Assembly (NCBI GenBank): GCA_030837265.1
Contig: JAUPKV010000374.1
Location: forward strand, 1-15,937
DNA from: Methanobacteriota archaeon
Lineage (GTDB): Archaea > Halobacteriota > Methanosarcinia > Methanosarcinales > Methanosarcinaceae
Reading direction: 5' to 3'
DNA: 15,937 nt
Shown: piece by piece, positions 7,219-14,634 of the stretch
Position numbering within the stretch: the stretch's first letter is position 1
Layout: every line of letters begins with the position of its first letter
Translations under genes and position numbers: made by a program
The notes under the pieces: generated by a model
Told to the model about the DNA's origin: nothing
Seen by the model: the letters and a program-made list of their open reading frames with translations, nothing else
Database searches by the model: none

Positions 7219-7929
7219 CTATTTTTCCATAGCTTTAGCTCTCAGGTCTTTTGGGAATTTCTCAATTGCATAGCGGAGTGCAGTCCTGGGCATGACCTTT
7301 TTATTTTTCATAACATATTCGAAGACTTCTTGTTGGTGAGCTTTGCTTGCTTCCTTGAGCATCCAGCCATAACCTTTCTGAACAAGGTCGTCCTTGTCTT
7401 TCAGGAGACGGTCTGATATTTCAAAAACATCTTTAAGGAAATTGCCTTTTCTCGCTGGTAAGATGAGAGTTACTGCCGATGCACGTCTCATCCATCTGTT
7501 GTCCGAAGCAGTCCACAACTTGAGATTCTCAACATAAGCAGGAAATGTCTCAATAAAAGTACCAACCGTATGGTTGCAGAGAGTATCACACTTTGCCCAG
7601 TTGTTGACATAAATTTCGATCCAGCGTTCAAATATGAAGAAGTCGTCCTCAGAATAATTATTTCTCAGCATATAAGCCCATGCGGATGCAATAAAAGATT
7701 CTTCACAATAGTCCGATCTAAAGAGCTCTTCGCACAAAGCGAAAATCTCTTTTTTATCCTTGTTTCTTATTTCGTTAAAGTGTTCTTTCGCAATTTTCCC
7801 AACAAAAGCAGATTTTACCCCATAGCATGTTATTTTTTCTTTGAAAAAACGTGTAGAACTGCTCTTTGTTTTCTCATCCGCATTCAGAGCTAAATCTTCT
7901 CGAATCCGCTCTATAATATTCGCTTCCAC
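7219..7929 (-). CDS. AlkD-type DNA alkylation repair glycosylase
   Basis: This 236-residue protein fits the all-helical HEAT-repeat DNA glycosylase family (AlkD), which removes 3-methyladenine and 7-methylguanine from alkylated DNA without flipping the base. The residues expected at the active site are present: W111 and D115 in NNWAKCDTLC, Arg148/Arg149 in NRWMRRASA and W189 in GYGWMLKEAS, corresponding to Trp109, Asp113, Arg148 and Trp187 of the Bacillus cereus enzyme. The length is normal for the family. The start is GTG at 7929. No ribosome-binding site is visible, and a TATA-like element about 28 bases upstream suggests a leaderless message. It diverges from a GNAT gene across 103 bases. 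Confidence 0.85.
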   Translation of the reverse strand: MEANIIERIREDLALNADEKTKSSSTRFFKEKITCYGVKSAFVGKIAKEHFNEIRNKDKKEIFALCEELFRSDYCEESFIASAWAYMLRNNYSEDDFFIFERWIEIYVNNWAKCDTLCNHTVGTFIETFPAYVENLKLWTASDNRWMRRASAVTLILPARKGNFLKDVFEISDRLLKDKDDLVQKGYGWMLKEASKAHQQEVFEYVMKNKKVMPRTALRYAIEKFPKDLRAKAMEK

Positions 7930-8032
7930 AATTCTAATTTATTTATAGGTGTATATATATTTATTTTTCAAGTCTCTAAAAAAATGAAATAAGCTTGAAA
8001 AAGTATTTCTTAGTAAAAATTTATCTTTATAT
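7930..8032. promoter_or_regulatory. Divergent promoter region between the AlkD-type and GNAT genes
   Basis: On the minus strand a TATA-like run (about 7953-7963) lies about 28 bases before the GTG start. On the plus side an AT-rich stretch runs right up to the ATG at 8033, but its best TATA-like part (about 8015-8023) is too close to start a transcript upstream of that ATG. The plus-strand promoter is therefore not clear. No ribosome-binding site is present on either side. Confidence 0.35.
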
Positions 8033-8527
8033 ATGCCTGAAGTAAAAATTCGCCCTCAGGAACTTTTTGATGCTGAATGTTTTTATGAAATAATCAAACA
8101 CACAAACCTTGAGTTTATAGAGGTTCCAATAAAAACCCTTGAAGAAGAAAAATACTTTCTGAGCTTAAATGAAGCTAAAAGAAAGGCTAATTTTGAGCAC
8201 AATTATTCGATTCTTTTTTATGGAAAACTCGTGGGGGCATGTGGGATAAAAATTGACCAGCATAGGCCCTGGGTTGGAGAGATTGGATATTTTATTGATC
8301 GGGACTTCCAGGGAAAGGGTATTGCAACTGAAGCAGTTGGACAACTTGAGAAAATAGGTTATGAGAGACTGGATCTGCAAAGAATTACTATTTTAATGGA
8401 TATCCGGAACCTTGCAAGTGAACGAGTGGCTCAAAAAAGTGGGTACGAGAAAGAAGGGATCATGAAAAAAGTTCATAGAATGGGAGAAGACTATTATGAC
8501 TGCTTCCTTTATGCTAAAACCAGATAA
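8033..8527 (+). CDS. GNAT-family N-acetyltransferase, RimJ/RimL-like
   Basis: The 164-residue protein begins with the IRPQELFDAE strand-helix typical of RimJ/RimL-type acetyltransferases. It has the acetyl-CoA-binding motif RDFQGKGIATEAV (90-102), a strand GEIGYFID just before it, and a late RNLASERVAQKSGYEKEG motif, which in this family holds the second CoA contact and the beta bulge. It should transfer an acetyl group from acetyl-CoA to an amine; the substrate (protein N-terminus, metabolite or drug) cannot be told. ATG at 8033 is the only usable start: the frame is open upstream for 15 codons but holds no start codon. No ribosome-binding site is seen. Confidence 0.82.
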   Translation: MPEVKIRPQELFDAECFYEIIKHTNLEFIEVPIKTLEEEKYFLSLNEAKRKANFEHNYSILFYGKLVGACGIKIDQHRPWVGEIGYFIDRDFQGKGIATEAVGQLEKIGYERLDLQRITILMDIRNLASERVAQKSGYEKEGIMKKVHRMGEDYYDCFLYAKTR

Positions 8528-8559
8528 TAAATAACATAAATAAACGAATCGGACAAAAA

Positions 8560-8637
8560 CTGACAAGCAAAGATGATAGAATGAATACTGAAAGTGAAGG
8601 ATAGACCTTTATAAAATAATTTAACTTGGCTTGTCAG
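8560..8637. repeat. Nine-base inverted repeat between convergent genes
   Basis: CTGACAAGC (8560-8568) and GCTTGTCAG (8629-8637) are perfect inverted repeats 60 bases apart, lying between the GNAT stop and the convergent membrane-protein stop. The right arm overlaps the last codons of the membrane-protein gene. It may act as a shared 3' end structure. Neither arm has a T-run. Confidence 0.3.
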
Positions 8638-8990
8638 ACCAATCCGAGAGCCTGTATGAGGCTATTCCCGCTGAAGATAACCAGAAGATTATTTATTGTT
8701 ACCAGGATGCCAACACATTCGATGATGTGTTTTGTTATGGACCACCTGATCCTGGATATTTGTATCGTAGGAGCTATAAAGAATAATAATAGGATAAAAC
8801 CTATTTTAATGAGCAGCAAATGATAGATACCGAAGTTTTCCAAAATCATAGCAGGTACCGAATTATACTCCGTACCGAAAGGTAATGCAAAAACAGTAGA
8901 AGCCCAGTCTCCTATTACATAGAAAAGAATTATAAAACGGACCTCATAAAGATATGAAATGAATGAGTTCTTATTCTTGTATACTTCCAA
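8634..8990 (-). CDS. Small membrane protein, resembling DUF5658
   Basis: From a TTG at 8990 the protein has 118 residues and about three membrane helices: IILFYVIGDWASTVFALPFG, IYHLLLIKIGFILLLFFIAP and a C-terminal ILVTINNLLVIF segment. The first helix contains a GDW motif followed by a short loop with TEYNSVPAMIL, which resembles the D...G.E.NP pattern of DUF5658 membrane proteins. The function of that family is unknown. The frame is open to a TTG at 9020, but GGAGGGGGG (8997-9005) lies inside that extension, and the TATA box at 9045-9055 would start RNA near 9023. The start at 8990 is therefore preferred. The family match is moderate. Confidence 0.6.
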   Translation of the reverse strand: MEVYKNKNSFISYLYEVRFIILFYVIGDWASTVFALPFGTEYNSVPAMILENFGIYHLLLIKIGFILLLFFIAPTIQISRIRWSITKHIIECVGILVTINNLLVIFSGNSLIQALGLV

Positions 8991-9044
8991 AGAAAACCCC
9001 CCTCCGAATTCTCCTTTCAATCAAACAGAACTTTAAATTAGAAG

Positions 9045-9055
9045 ATTATATATTA
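9045..9055 (-). promoter_or_regulatory. TATA box for the small membrane protein
   Basis: The minus strand reads TAATATATAAT, a good TATA-like element. A transcription start about 27 bases downstream (near 9023) gives a leader of about 33 bases carrying GGAG and GGAGGGGGG, which supports translation from the TTG at 8990 rather than 9020. Confidence 0.4.
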
Positions 9056-9372
9056 GTAAGAAACTAAAATAAGGGCTAATATTTTTTATAAAGGAGTTTT
9101 AGAGATTTTCAAAGATTTAAAGTCTTAATCTAGAGTCTTAATCGGTATTAAAAGCGATATCAGGAACATATGGGCTTTAATTGGAGAATTAACAGGATAA
9201 GTTTGTTTATTATAAGTCAAAATTTGTTTGTTCCGGAGATCCAAATTACCTTAAATTATATAGAAATATTTCGACCAGGTTTCGCAAGGTTTTTAAAGAA
9301 AGGATTTGGGAGTGAATTTGTTAAGCATTTTGAAGCCTAAATAAGCACTTTGATTAAAAAAGAAGTTTGGAA
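9056..9372. other. Intergenic region with a 13-base direct repeat
   Basis: No gene is seen. AGTCTTAATC occurs at 9121-9130 and again at 9134-9143, a period of 13 bases. The rest is AT-rich with no convincing start and ribosome-binding site. Confidence 0.45.
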
Positions 9373-9448
9373 AAGTATAAAAGCGGATTAAACCTTAACA
9401 GATCCAAAGTCTTCGAACTGAGATAGGATAAAACTGAGATAGGATAAA
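9373..9448 (+). promoter_or_regulatory. Promoter and duplicated leader of the ABC ATPase gene
   Basis: A TATA-like element (AAGTATAAAA, 9373-9382) would start RNA near 9405. The leader then contains a perfect 16-base tandem duplication, ACTGAGATAGGATAAA at 9417-9432 and 9433-9448, ending one base before the ATG. Each copy holds a weak AGGAT ribosome-binding site; only the second is at a usable distance from the start. Confidence 0.5.
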
Positions 9449-9449
9449 A

Positions 9450-10265
9450 ATGACTCAAAAAATGCATTACTCAGGGAATGATTCTCCTTACCTGCTCGAA
9501 TTGGAAAACGTAACTGTTGTAAGATGCGGTAAAAAAATACTCGACTCGATATCTTTTTCTATTAAACCAGGAGAGAACGTTGCAATTATAGGCCCTAACG
9601 GATCGGGTAAATCCTCCCTTATCAAGACAATTACAAAAGAATATTATCCTCTTGCAGCAGTTGACGAGCTTGTCTTGAGGATCATGGGAAAAGATGTCTG
9701 GCATGTTTTTGAGCTCCGAAAATTATTAGGGATAGTCTCAGGAGATCTTCAGCAGACATGCTGCCGCCAGATAAAAGTTCAGGAGGTCGTACTTTCCGGA
9801 TTTTTCAGCAGCATAGGAATCTACTACAACCACGACGTTACTCCGGAAATGAAGAACAGAGCAAACGAAATTCTGAAATTCCTTGAGATCCCGCACCTTG
9901 AAAACAGATTAATGTGTGAACTTTCTACCGGAGAAGCCAGAAGGGTACTTATCGGAAGAGCCCTTGTGCATGATCCAAAAGCCCTTGTATTAGATGAACC
10001 CACAAACAGTCTTGACCTGAGAGCTATTCACAGCTTCCGCGAAAGCATCCGAAAGATTGCAAATTCAGGAAAAACTATAATCCTTGTAACACACAATCTT
10101 CAGGATATAATTCCTGAGATAAATCGAGTAATCCTTATTAGAGACGGAAAAATCTTCAGAGATGGAGCAAAAAGGGATATCCTGACAGATGACAACCTCT
10201 CCAAACTGTTCTCCCTTCCGGTAAAAGTTCTGGAAAAAGGAGGGTATTATCAGGCTCTTATCTAA
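9450..10265 (+). CDS. Stand-alone ABC ATPase, ModF/PhrA-like (COG1119 type)
   Basis: A complete 271-residue ABC ATPase: Walker A GPNGSGKSS (48-56), Q-loop around Q101-Q102, signature LSTGE (158-162), Walker B ALVLDEP (178-184), D-loop NSLD (186-189) and switch histidine H215 in VTHNL. The stretch VWHVFELRKLLGIVSGDLQ resembles the COG1119 branch (ModF, annotated as a molybdenum-transport or photorepair ATPase), whose members often have no permease next to them. None is present here either. It should bind and hydrolyse ATP; its partner and substrate are unknown. The start is ATG at 9450, preceded by a duplicated 16-base leader. The gene stands alone with long gaps on both sides. Confidence 0.85.
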   Translation: MTQKMHYSGNDSPYLLELENVTVVRCGKKILDSISFSIKPGENVAIIGPNGSGKSSLIKTITKEYYPLAAVDELVLRIMGKDVWHVFELRKLLGIVSGDLQQTCCRQIKVQEVVLSGFFSSIGIYYNHDVTPEMKNRANEILKFLEIPHLENRLMCELSTGEARRVLIGRALVHDPKALVLDEPTNSLDLRAIHSFRESIRKIANSGKTIILVTHNLQDIIPEINRVILIRDGKIFRDGAKRDILTDDNLSKLFSLPVKVLEKGGYYQALI

Positions 10266-10743
10266 TGCCCAATCCACCTTCTCATTTTCCAAAACAGAAC
10301 ATGTTGCTTGTCAAACATTAAGGACGAAAAGCCAAAAAAGTTGCAGAACGGGAAACATGTTATACGCTTTAAATTAGTAACGGCAATATTACCAAGAATA
10401 ACATAATTAGTTCACTTTTTTGCAAATTCAACCTGAATATTATCTACCTGGTAGTCAATTGTTCACGTATGTACATTAAGAGCCTCAAGAAACTTCTGCT
10501 TTTTTAATCGAAGTTATGTAAACCTGACATAAAAAACGAGAGAGAGCTAAGAGCTTGAAGTTAACAGCTGATAACTAACACTATATTATAATATTAAGAA
10601 TCTGACTAAAAAAATCAACCCCTTATATAGGAAAATACAATAGAAATGTTTAAAAATAATTACTAAGAAAGAATGTTAAATTTTAATAAAATATAAGTAA
10701 TTTCAAAAGTTGCTTGAAAAGTGCGTCAGTCCTTTAAGATAAA
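10266..10743. other. Intergenic region upstream of the secreted propeller protein
   Basis: No gene is recognised on either strand. An AACATGTT octamer palindrome occurs twice about 55 bases apart (near 10298 and 10353). A T6 run near 10500 could end the ABC ATPase transcript, but the preceding stem is only four bases. AT-rich elements such as AAAATATAAG near 10688 could serve as TATA box for the following gene, giving a leader of about 60 bases. Confidence 0.4.
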
Positions 10744-10776
10744 GGGGGAATAAAAATAAAAATAAAAATTCTATTA
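10744..10776 (+). promoter_or_regulatory. Ribosome-binding site far from any ATG; start codon uncertain
   Basis: GGGGGA (10744-10749) is the only good ribosome-binding site, yet the first ATG is 27 bases away at 10777. In the same frame the intervening codons read ATA-AAA repeated, then ATT CTA TTA. That is a lysine-rich, then hydrophobic stretch exactly like the front of a signal peptide. An ATA codon at 10756, six bases after the site, stands where a start would be expected. Confidence 0.45.
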
Positions 10777-12720
10777 ATGATGATACTTTTGCTATCTCTT
10801 ACATCTGTTTCATCCACTTTATCTGCAGCGCCCGAAAAACCACTACATCCTGTTGCTAAGTTCTGCACGAATGTCACTGGAGGTTATGCTCCATTATCAG
10901 TCCAGTTTATGGATCATAGTAAATTTAATAGGCTTAGCTGCTCTTTATCACCGAGCCAGCAAGTTATTAATGAAGACGACAGCGGGAAGAGTATAACTTT
11001 TAAAAACGGAGAGACTTTTTACCTTAAACTTAGGGAAAATCCTTCAACAGGTTTTGCCTGGGAACTAAACCTGAACCAGGGACTCAGCGTGCTTAGCGAC
11101 AACTATACCCAGGACCCAGCTCCCCCACATTTCGTAGGTGTTTCCGGCACTCATTTATGGACAATAAAAGCCGTGGCTTCAGGCAGCCAGCAGGTAAAAG
11201 GAATTTACAGAAGATTCTGGGAAAATACAACCGGAACGGAAGAAAGTTTCACACTTAATATTACTGTCGTTTCTCAGAATATAACCTCATGGAACTGGGA
11301 TTTTGGAGACGGAATTGTTTCAACCGAACAGAATCCAATGCACACTTTCCCTGCACCAGGAAACTACACCGTAAATCTTACAGTAAGTAACGAAAATGGC
11401 AGGAGTTCAAAATCTGTCAGAATAGTTGCTGTAAAACAACCAGGTCCCGCTTATACTATTGTTAAAACCGTTACAGATGTTGCAGGAAAAGGACCTTCCG
11501 GAAGTGTAGCAAAAGCAGGCGATATCATCAGTTATCAGGTAACAGTACCCAATGAGGGCAACACCAAACTTACAAATGTAAGTGTTTCGGATTCTCGGAT
11601 TAACCTTTCAAAGCCGGTAGAGTCAAAAACTCCTGATGGAATTCTAGAAATCGGGGAAATCTGGACTTATACTGGAAACTACACTGTTACTCAGGCTAAT
11701 ATTGACGATAATGGCAGCGAAGACGGAGTCATCAGAAACACTGCAACTGTTTATTCCGATCAGCTGGATCCGAAATCGGACGTTGTTGTTGTACCTATAT
11801 GTGTTGGCGGAGGTCCATACGCCTATATAACAAACGAGTACGAGAATACAGTCTTTTTAATTGATACGGCAACAAACGCAGTAGCAGGCATTGTGAAAGT
11901 TGGAAGCAACCCTGTCGGAGTTGCAGTCAGTCCGGATGGAACAAAAGCATATGTGGCTAACTACTACGGAAAGACTGTCTCTGTAATTGACACTGCAACA
12001 AACACTGTAACAGCCAATGTGAATGTTGGGAACAGCCCTAATGGAATTGCAGTCAATCCGGATGGAACAAAAGTTTATGTGACGAATTTTAACAGTGCCT
12101 CCGTTTCTGTAATTGACACAACGACAAATACTGTCATAGACACGGTGAGTGCAGGAAGTGCTCCCGGGGGAGTTGCTGTCAACCAAAACGGGACAAAGAT
12201 ATACGTGGCAAATTCATACACTGCAGCAGTCAACGCAATTGACACGACTACAAACGAAGTTACGGATATACCCGTCGGATCAGACCCTTATGGAATCGCA
12301 GTAAACCCGGCAGGAACAAAAATATATGTAACGAATAAGGGTGACTACCCTGATTATAATGGCACTGTCGATGTAATAGATGCTGTAAACGATACGGTTA
12401 CAGCCAGAGTGGCTGTAGGAAGCAACCCAAAGGGAATTGCCATTAGTCCGGATGGGACAAAAGTATATGCTGCTAATGAAGGCAGCAGCAGTGTCTCTGT
12501 AATTGACACGGCAACGAACAACGTTATCACCTCGGTGAATGTCGGAACCAATCCCAATGGAGTTGCAATAACTTCTGATGGAACAAAAGTGTATGTCGCA
12601 AACCACTACAGTAATAACGTCTCTGTAATTGACACAGCAACAAACAATGTTACAGCCACCGTAAACGCAGGAAATGGCCCTGTTGGGGTTGCCCTCGGGC
12701 AATTTAATTTTTCCCTTTAA
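10777..12720 (+). CDS. Secreted PKD/chagasin-like/DUF11-like/YVTN seven-repeat propeller protein
   Basis: The 647-residue protein is predicted to be secreted: a hydrophobic leader is followed by TLSAAPEK near residues 14-21. Residues 24-49 look like the first half of a PKD domain (PVAKF...GGYAPLSVQFMDHS). Residues about 52-166 resemble a chagasin/I42 cysteine-protease inhibitor, with the three loop motifs NPSTGFAW (88-95), GVSGTHLW (121-128) and RRFW (145-148). The second PKD half, SWNWDFGDG, follows at 171-179 and ends near 219. Residues 224-341 form a DUF11-like adhesion domain. Residues 347-647 contain seven YVTN-type repeats (about 42 residues each), a full seven-bladed propeller. Many N-x-S/T sequons occur and there is no C-terminal anchor. 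Such proteins coat the cell surface or are released. The true start may lie upstream of the ATG. Confidence 0.85.
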   Translation: MMILLLSLTSVSSTLSAAPEKPLHPVAKFCTNVTGGYAPLSVQFMDHSKFNRLSCSLSPSQQVINEDDSGKSITFKNGETFYLKLRENPSTGFAWELNLNQGLSVLSDNYTQDPAPPHFVGVSGTHLWTIKAVASGSQQVKGIYRRFWENTTGTEESFTLNITVVSQNITSWNWDFGDGIVSTEQNPMHTFPAPGNYTVNLTVSNENGRSSKSVRIVAVKQPGPAYTIVKTVTDVAGKGPSGSVAKAGDIISYQVTVPNEGNTKLTNVSVSDSRINLSKPVESKTPDGILEIGEIWTYTGNYTVTQANIDDNGSEDGVIRNTATVYSDQLDPKSDVVVVPICVGGGPYAYITNEYENTVFLIDTATNAVAGIVKVGSNPVGVAVSPDGTKAYVANYYGKTVSVIDTATNTVTANVNVGNSPNGIAVNPDGTKVYVTNFNSASVSVIDTTTNTVIDTVSAGSAPGGVAVNQNGTKIYVANSYTAAVNAIDTTTNEVTDIPVGSDPYGIAVNPAGTKIYVTNKGDYPDYNGTVDVIDAVNDTVTARVAVGSNPKGIAISPDGTKVYAANEGSSSVSVIDTATNNVITSVNVGTNPNGVAITSDGTKVYVANHYSNNVSVIDTATNNVTATVNAGNGPVGVALGQFNFSL

Positions 12721-12740
12721 GAACTAACCGGTACTTTTTG

Positions 12741-12750
12741 AAATATAATC
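12741..12750 (+). promoter_or_regulatory. Possible TATA box for the small-ORF pair
   Basis: AAATATAATC lies just after the propeller gene and about 100 bases before the first small ORF. Transcription would start near 12772. It is the best TATA-like site in this gap. Confidence 0.25.
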
Positions 12751-12849
12751 TGAACGGAGCGAACGGCACGAGTTCAAGATATACTTTAATGAGGTTACTT
12801 TATTTGCTTACAGGGATGAGTCGTCATTTTCTGGGAGGTTAACTGTAAG

Positions 12850-12972
12850 ATGATTTCAGGTTTAATTCGTAAATCCTATATAATAAAAATTAATACTACT
12901 TTCGTTTTCCTGTTCCCCTTCAAACTTGCTAAAAAAGTAAAGAATATAAAGATTAACTTAGTAAATATTTAG
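12850..12972 (+). CDS. Candidate 40-residue small ORF, basic with a hydrophobic centre
   Basis: The ORF is preceded by a strong ribosome-binding site, GGGAGGT (12833-12839), ten bases before the ATG. The product starts MISGLIRKSYIIKI, has a short hydrophobic middle (TTFVFLFPF) and ends with a lysine-rich tail. It stops 11 bases before the next small gene, so the two could be co-translated. No family is recognised. The amino-acid mix also fits a random AT-rich reading frame; the ribosome-binding site and the spacing to the next ORF are the main support. Confidence 0.35.
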   Translation: MISGLIRKSYIIKINTTFVFLFPFKLAKKVKNIKINLVNI

Positions 12973-12983
12973 GGTGTTTGGCA

Positions 12984-13169
12984 ATGTCTAAAGAAAATTC
13001 TAAACCTAAGACTCGTAGAGACCATGATCAAATGAAACGCGATAAAACAAGTAATAAAAACTCAGTATCGGGTAATAAATCAGTATCGAATAATAAACCA
13101 ATATCGAGTAATGAAAGCATAATAGGAAAATGCAAGAAACTTCTCAGGAGAGAAAACTCAGAGAGTTAA
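12984..13169 (+). CDS. Small hydrophilic Lys/Ser/Asn-rich protein, 61 residues
   Basis: ATG at 12984 follows GGGTG (12972-12976) by seven bases; an earlier TTG two codons upstream is less likely. The protein is strongly hydrophilic and basic, opening with KENSKPKTRRDHDQMKRDK. It then has three copies of a six-residue repeat (SVSGNK, SVSNNK, PISSNE) and ends with KCKKLLRRENSES. There is no signal peptide or membrane segment. It is probably disordered and, given its charge, might bind nucleic acid, but no family is recognised. It lies 11 bases after a 40-residue ORF with a strong ribosome-binding site. Confidence 0.5.
   Translation: MSKENSKPKTRRDHDQMKRDKTSNKNSVSGNKSVSNNKPISSNESIIGKCKKLLRRENSES
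13062..13115 (+). repeat. Three tandem 18-base repeats inside the small basic gene
   Basis: TCAGTATCGGGTAATAAA (13062-13079), TCAGTATCGAATAATAAA (13080-13097) and CCAATATCGAGTAATGAA (13098-13115) are in-frame tandem units. The first two differ at two bases and the third is more diverged. Each encodes one six-residue repeat. Confidence 0.75.
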
Positions 13170-13339
13170 GCAAAATTTACAGACTTCTAAATCTTCTTTT
13201 TCGCATAAGGCTCTGTGTAGTCTTAGGAAACAGACTGTTTATATCTTTCAATAGATGAAGATATCCCAAGCTTCCAATGGCTATAAGAGCCCCTATTAGA
13301 AAAACGGAACCTTAGCACACACATTAAATTTATTTTTGG

Positions 13340-13537
13340 TTACCGTTCACTATCTCCATTGATCGTAAGCATAATCTCCTTGAAACTCTGCAGCGAAGCA
13401 TCCATATTCTCAATTATCTCATTTTCAAGAATATCCGGATCCGGAAGGTTATCCAGGTCAGCAAGGCTTTTGTCCTTGAGCCAGAAGATATCCAGATTCG
13501 TTTTATCCTTTGCTACAATCTCATCATAAACGAAAAG
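13340..13537 (-). pseudogene. hsdM: 3' fragment of a type I restriction methyltransferase gene (hsdM)
   Basis: On the minus strand 65 codons are open from 13537 to a TAA at 13340, with a stop codon (TGA, 13538-13540) immediately upstream in the same frame. The text reads YDEIVAKDKTNLDIFWLKD followed by DNLPDPD and ends SFKEIMLTINGDSER. It matches the usual C-terminus of HsdM, the N6-adenine methyltransferase subunit of type I restriction-modification systems, which typically has DIFWLKDESLEDSDNLPDPD and a final helix. The catalytic part (NPPF/Y motif) is absent, so the fragment is dead. About nine in ten bases match the hsdM end at 15791-15937. Confidence 0.72.
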
Positions 13538-13609
13538 TCACAGAATAGCAGCAATAACGTACTCAAGCAAACCAAGAGCAATTTAAATTTATGATATTGT
13601 AAATAATGG

Positions 13610-13648
13610 AAAAAAAAGGTGTGCAGGACTTACGATTGCGTAAGTCCT
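13610..13648 (-). terminator. Intrinsic-type terminator of the beta-helix gene
   Basis: AGGACTTACG (13625-13634) and CGTAAGTCCT (13639-13648) form a perfect 10-base stem with an ATTG loop. On the minus strand a run of eight T residues follows (13610-13617) after seven bases. It lies 29 bases after the stop of the beta-helix gene. Confidence 0.7.
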
Positions 13649-13677
13649 TTGTTGTCGATTAGATGTTGAATCATGGA

Positions 13678-14634
13678 TTACATCGATCCATATCCATATC
13701 CTTTCGCCACCCAACTTTCAGTATTTTTATCGGATGGGTTTATAATGTTGTTCGCGGTCTTACCCATTTTGATCCCGCCTACGTTCCATAAAACATTGTC
13801 ATGGACTGAAACAGACCCGGAAGCATGTACAGGCTGAACAGCGGCACTTCCGGAAGACCCTCTATAATCATGGAATATGTTATGATGGATGTCAATTCCA
13901 CTGAGGGAACTTTCCATTTCTGTACAGCACCATCCGGACCCATGCTGCCCATAAAATGTATTATGGTCTATCTCAATATTTTTAGAGTTATCTGCTCGAA
14001 TGCCAGTATTAACACTTATCTCGATATCATTATTATAGGCTCTACAGTTTGAGGAACCTGATAGGAATGATATTGCATCGTGTCCTGAGCGAATTCTACA
14101 ATTATAGACATCTATTCCTGTTGATTGACTGACTCTTACTCCATCACCGTATAAATATGGAGAAAATAAGATGTTGTGAACATTACTGTTAGTGGAGCTC
14201 TTAAATTTTATACAGTTACGGTAGTCTCCATGGCCACCGTCTTTTATTCCAGTCGCTGAGCTTTTAAATTGCAGGTTACTGACATCACAGTTTGAAACGC
14301 CTGAACCATATATGTATGCTGGGGCACTATCGGAATTACTAACCGAACCGGTGGCATAGATTATTGTACTGTCGCCAGCTCCTTTCAGTACTACGTTAGA
14401 TTTCAAAACTATAGGTGCATTTATTTTATAAGTGCCAGCAGTAAGGAGAACAACTCCAGGATTACTTGATGTTGCACCTGATGCTACAGAATTTATTGCA
14501 CTATTAATTGCAGTCTGGGCAGACCCGGATGTCGGCTCCACGGTTATTGTACTCTGTGCGCCTAATGCAGCCGGTATGGCTGTTAATATAAGGCATGTTA
14601 CCAGGAATAGGGTTCCTAGCTGTCTTTTTAGCAT
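13678..14634 (-). CDS. Secreted right-handed parallel beta-helix protein (pectate-lyase-like fold)
   Basis: From the ATG at 14634 the protein has 318 residues. It starts with a clear signal peptide (MLKRQLGTLFLVTCLILT then AIPAALGA, cleavage after ALGA). The mature part opens with GSAQTAINSAINSV and GVVLLTAGTYKINAPIVLKSNVVLKGAG, the usual front of pectate-lyase-like proteins. Many short coils follow with N-x-x-I/V patterns (NVHNILF, GIDVYNCRIRSGHDAIS, NIEIDHNTFYG, GIDIHHNIFHD). No catalytic Asp/Lys set of a known lyase is obvious, so it may bind or cleave a polysaccharide or simply be a surface protein. AAAGGTGAT precedes two ATGs; the second is chosen because an upstream leader copy keeps only that one. 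The frame is open to 14712 without a better start. Confidence 0.78.
   Translation of the reverse strand: MLKRQLGTLFLVTCLILTAIPAALGAQSTITVEPTSGSAQTAINSAINSVASGATSSNPGVVLLTAGTYKINAPIVLKSNVVLKGAGDSTIIYATGSVSNSDSAPAYIYGSGVSNCDVSNLQFKSSATGIKDGGHGDYRNCIKFKSSTNSNVHNILFSPYLYGDGVRVSQSTGIDVYNCRIRSGHDAISFLSGSSNCRAYNNDIEISVNTGIRADNSKNIEIDHNTFYGQHGSGWCCTEMESSLSGIDIHHNIFHDYRGSSGSAAVQPVHASGSVSVHDNVLWNVGGIKMGKTANNIINPSDKNTESWVAKGYGYGSM

Noticed and set aside
8605..8823. TATA-like TTTATAAAATAATTT followed by a plus-strand ORF of 65 codons (8626-8823)
   Set aside because: The ORF is antisense to the membrane-protein gene, lacks a ribosome-binding site, and its composition mirrors the complementary strand.
11857..12702. 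Long minus-strand ORFs across the propeller repeats
   Set aside because: They are complementary shadows of the YVTN repeats, low in complexity, with no ribosome-binding site, and the plus strand has a clear multi-domain protein.
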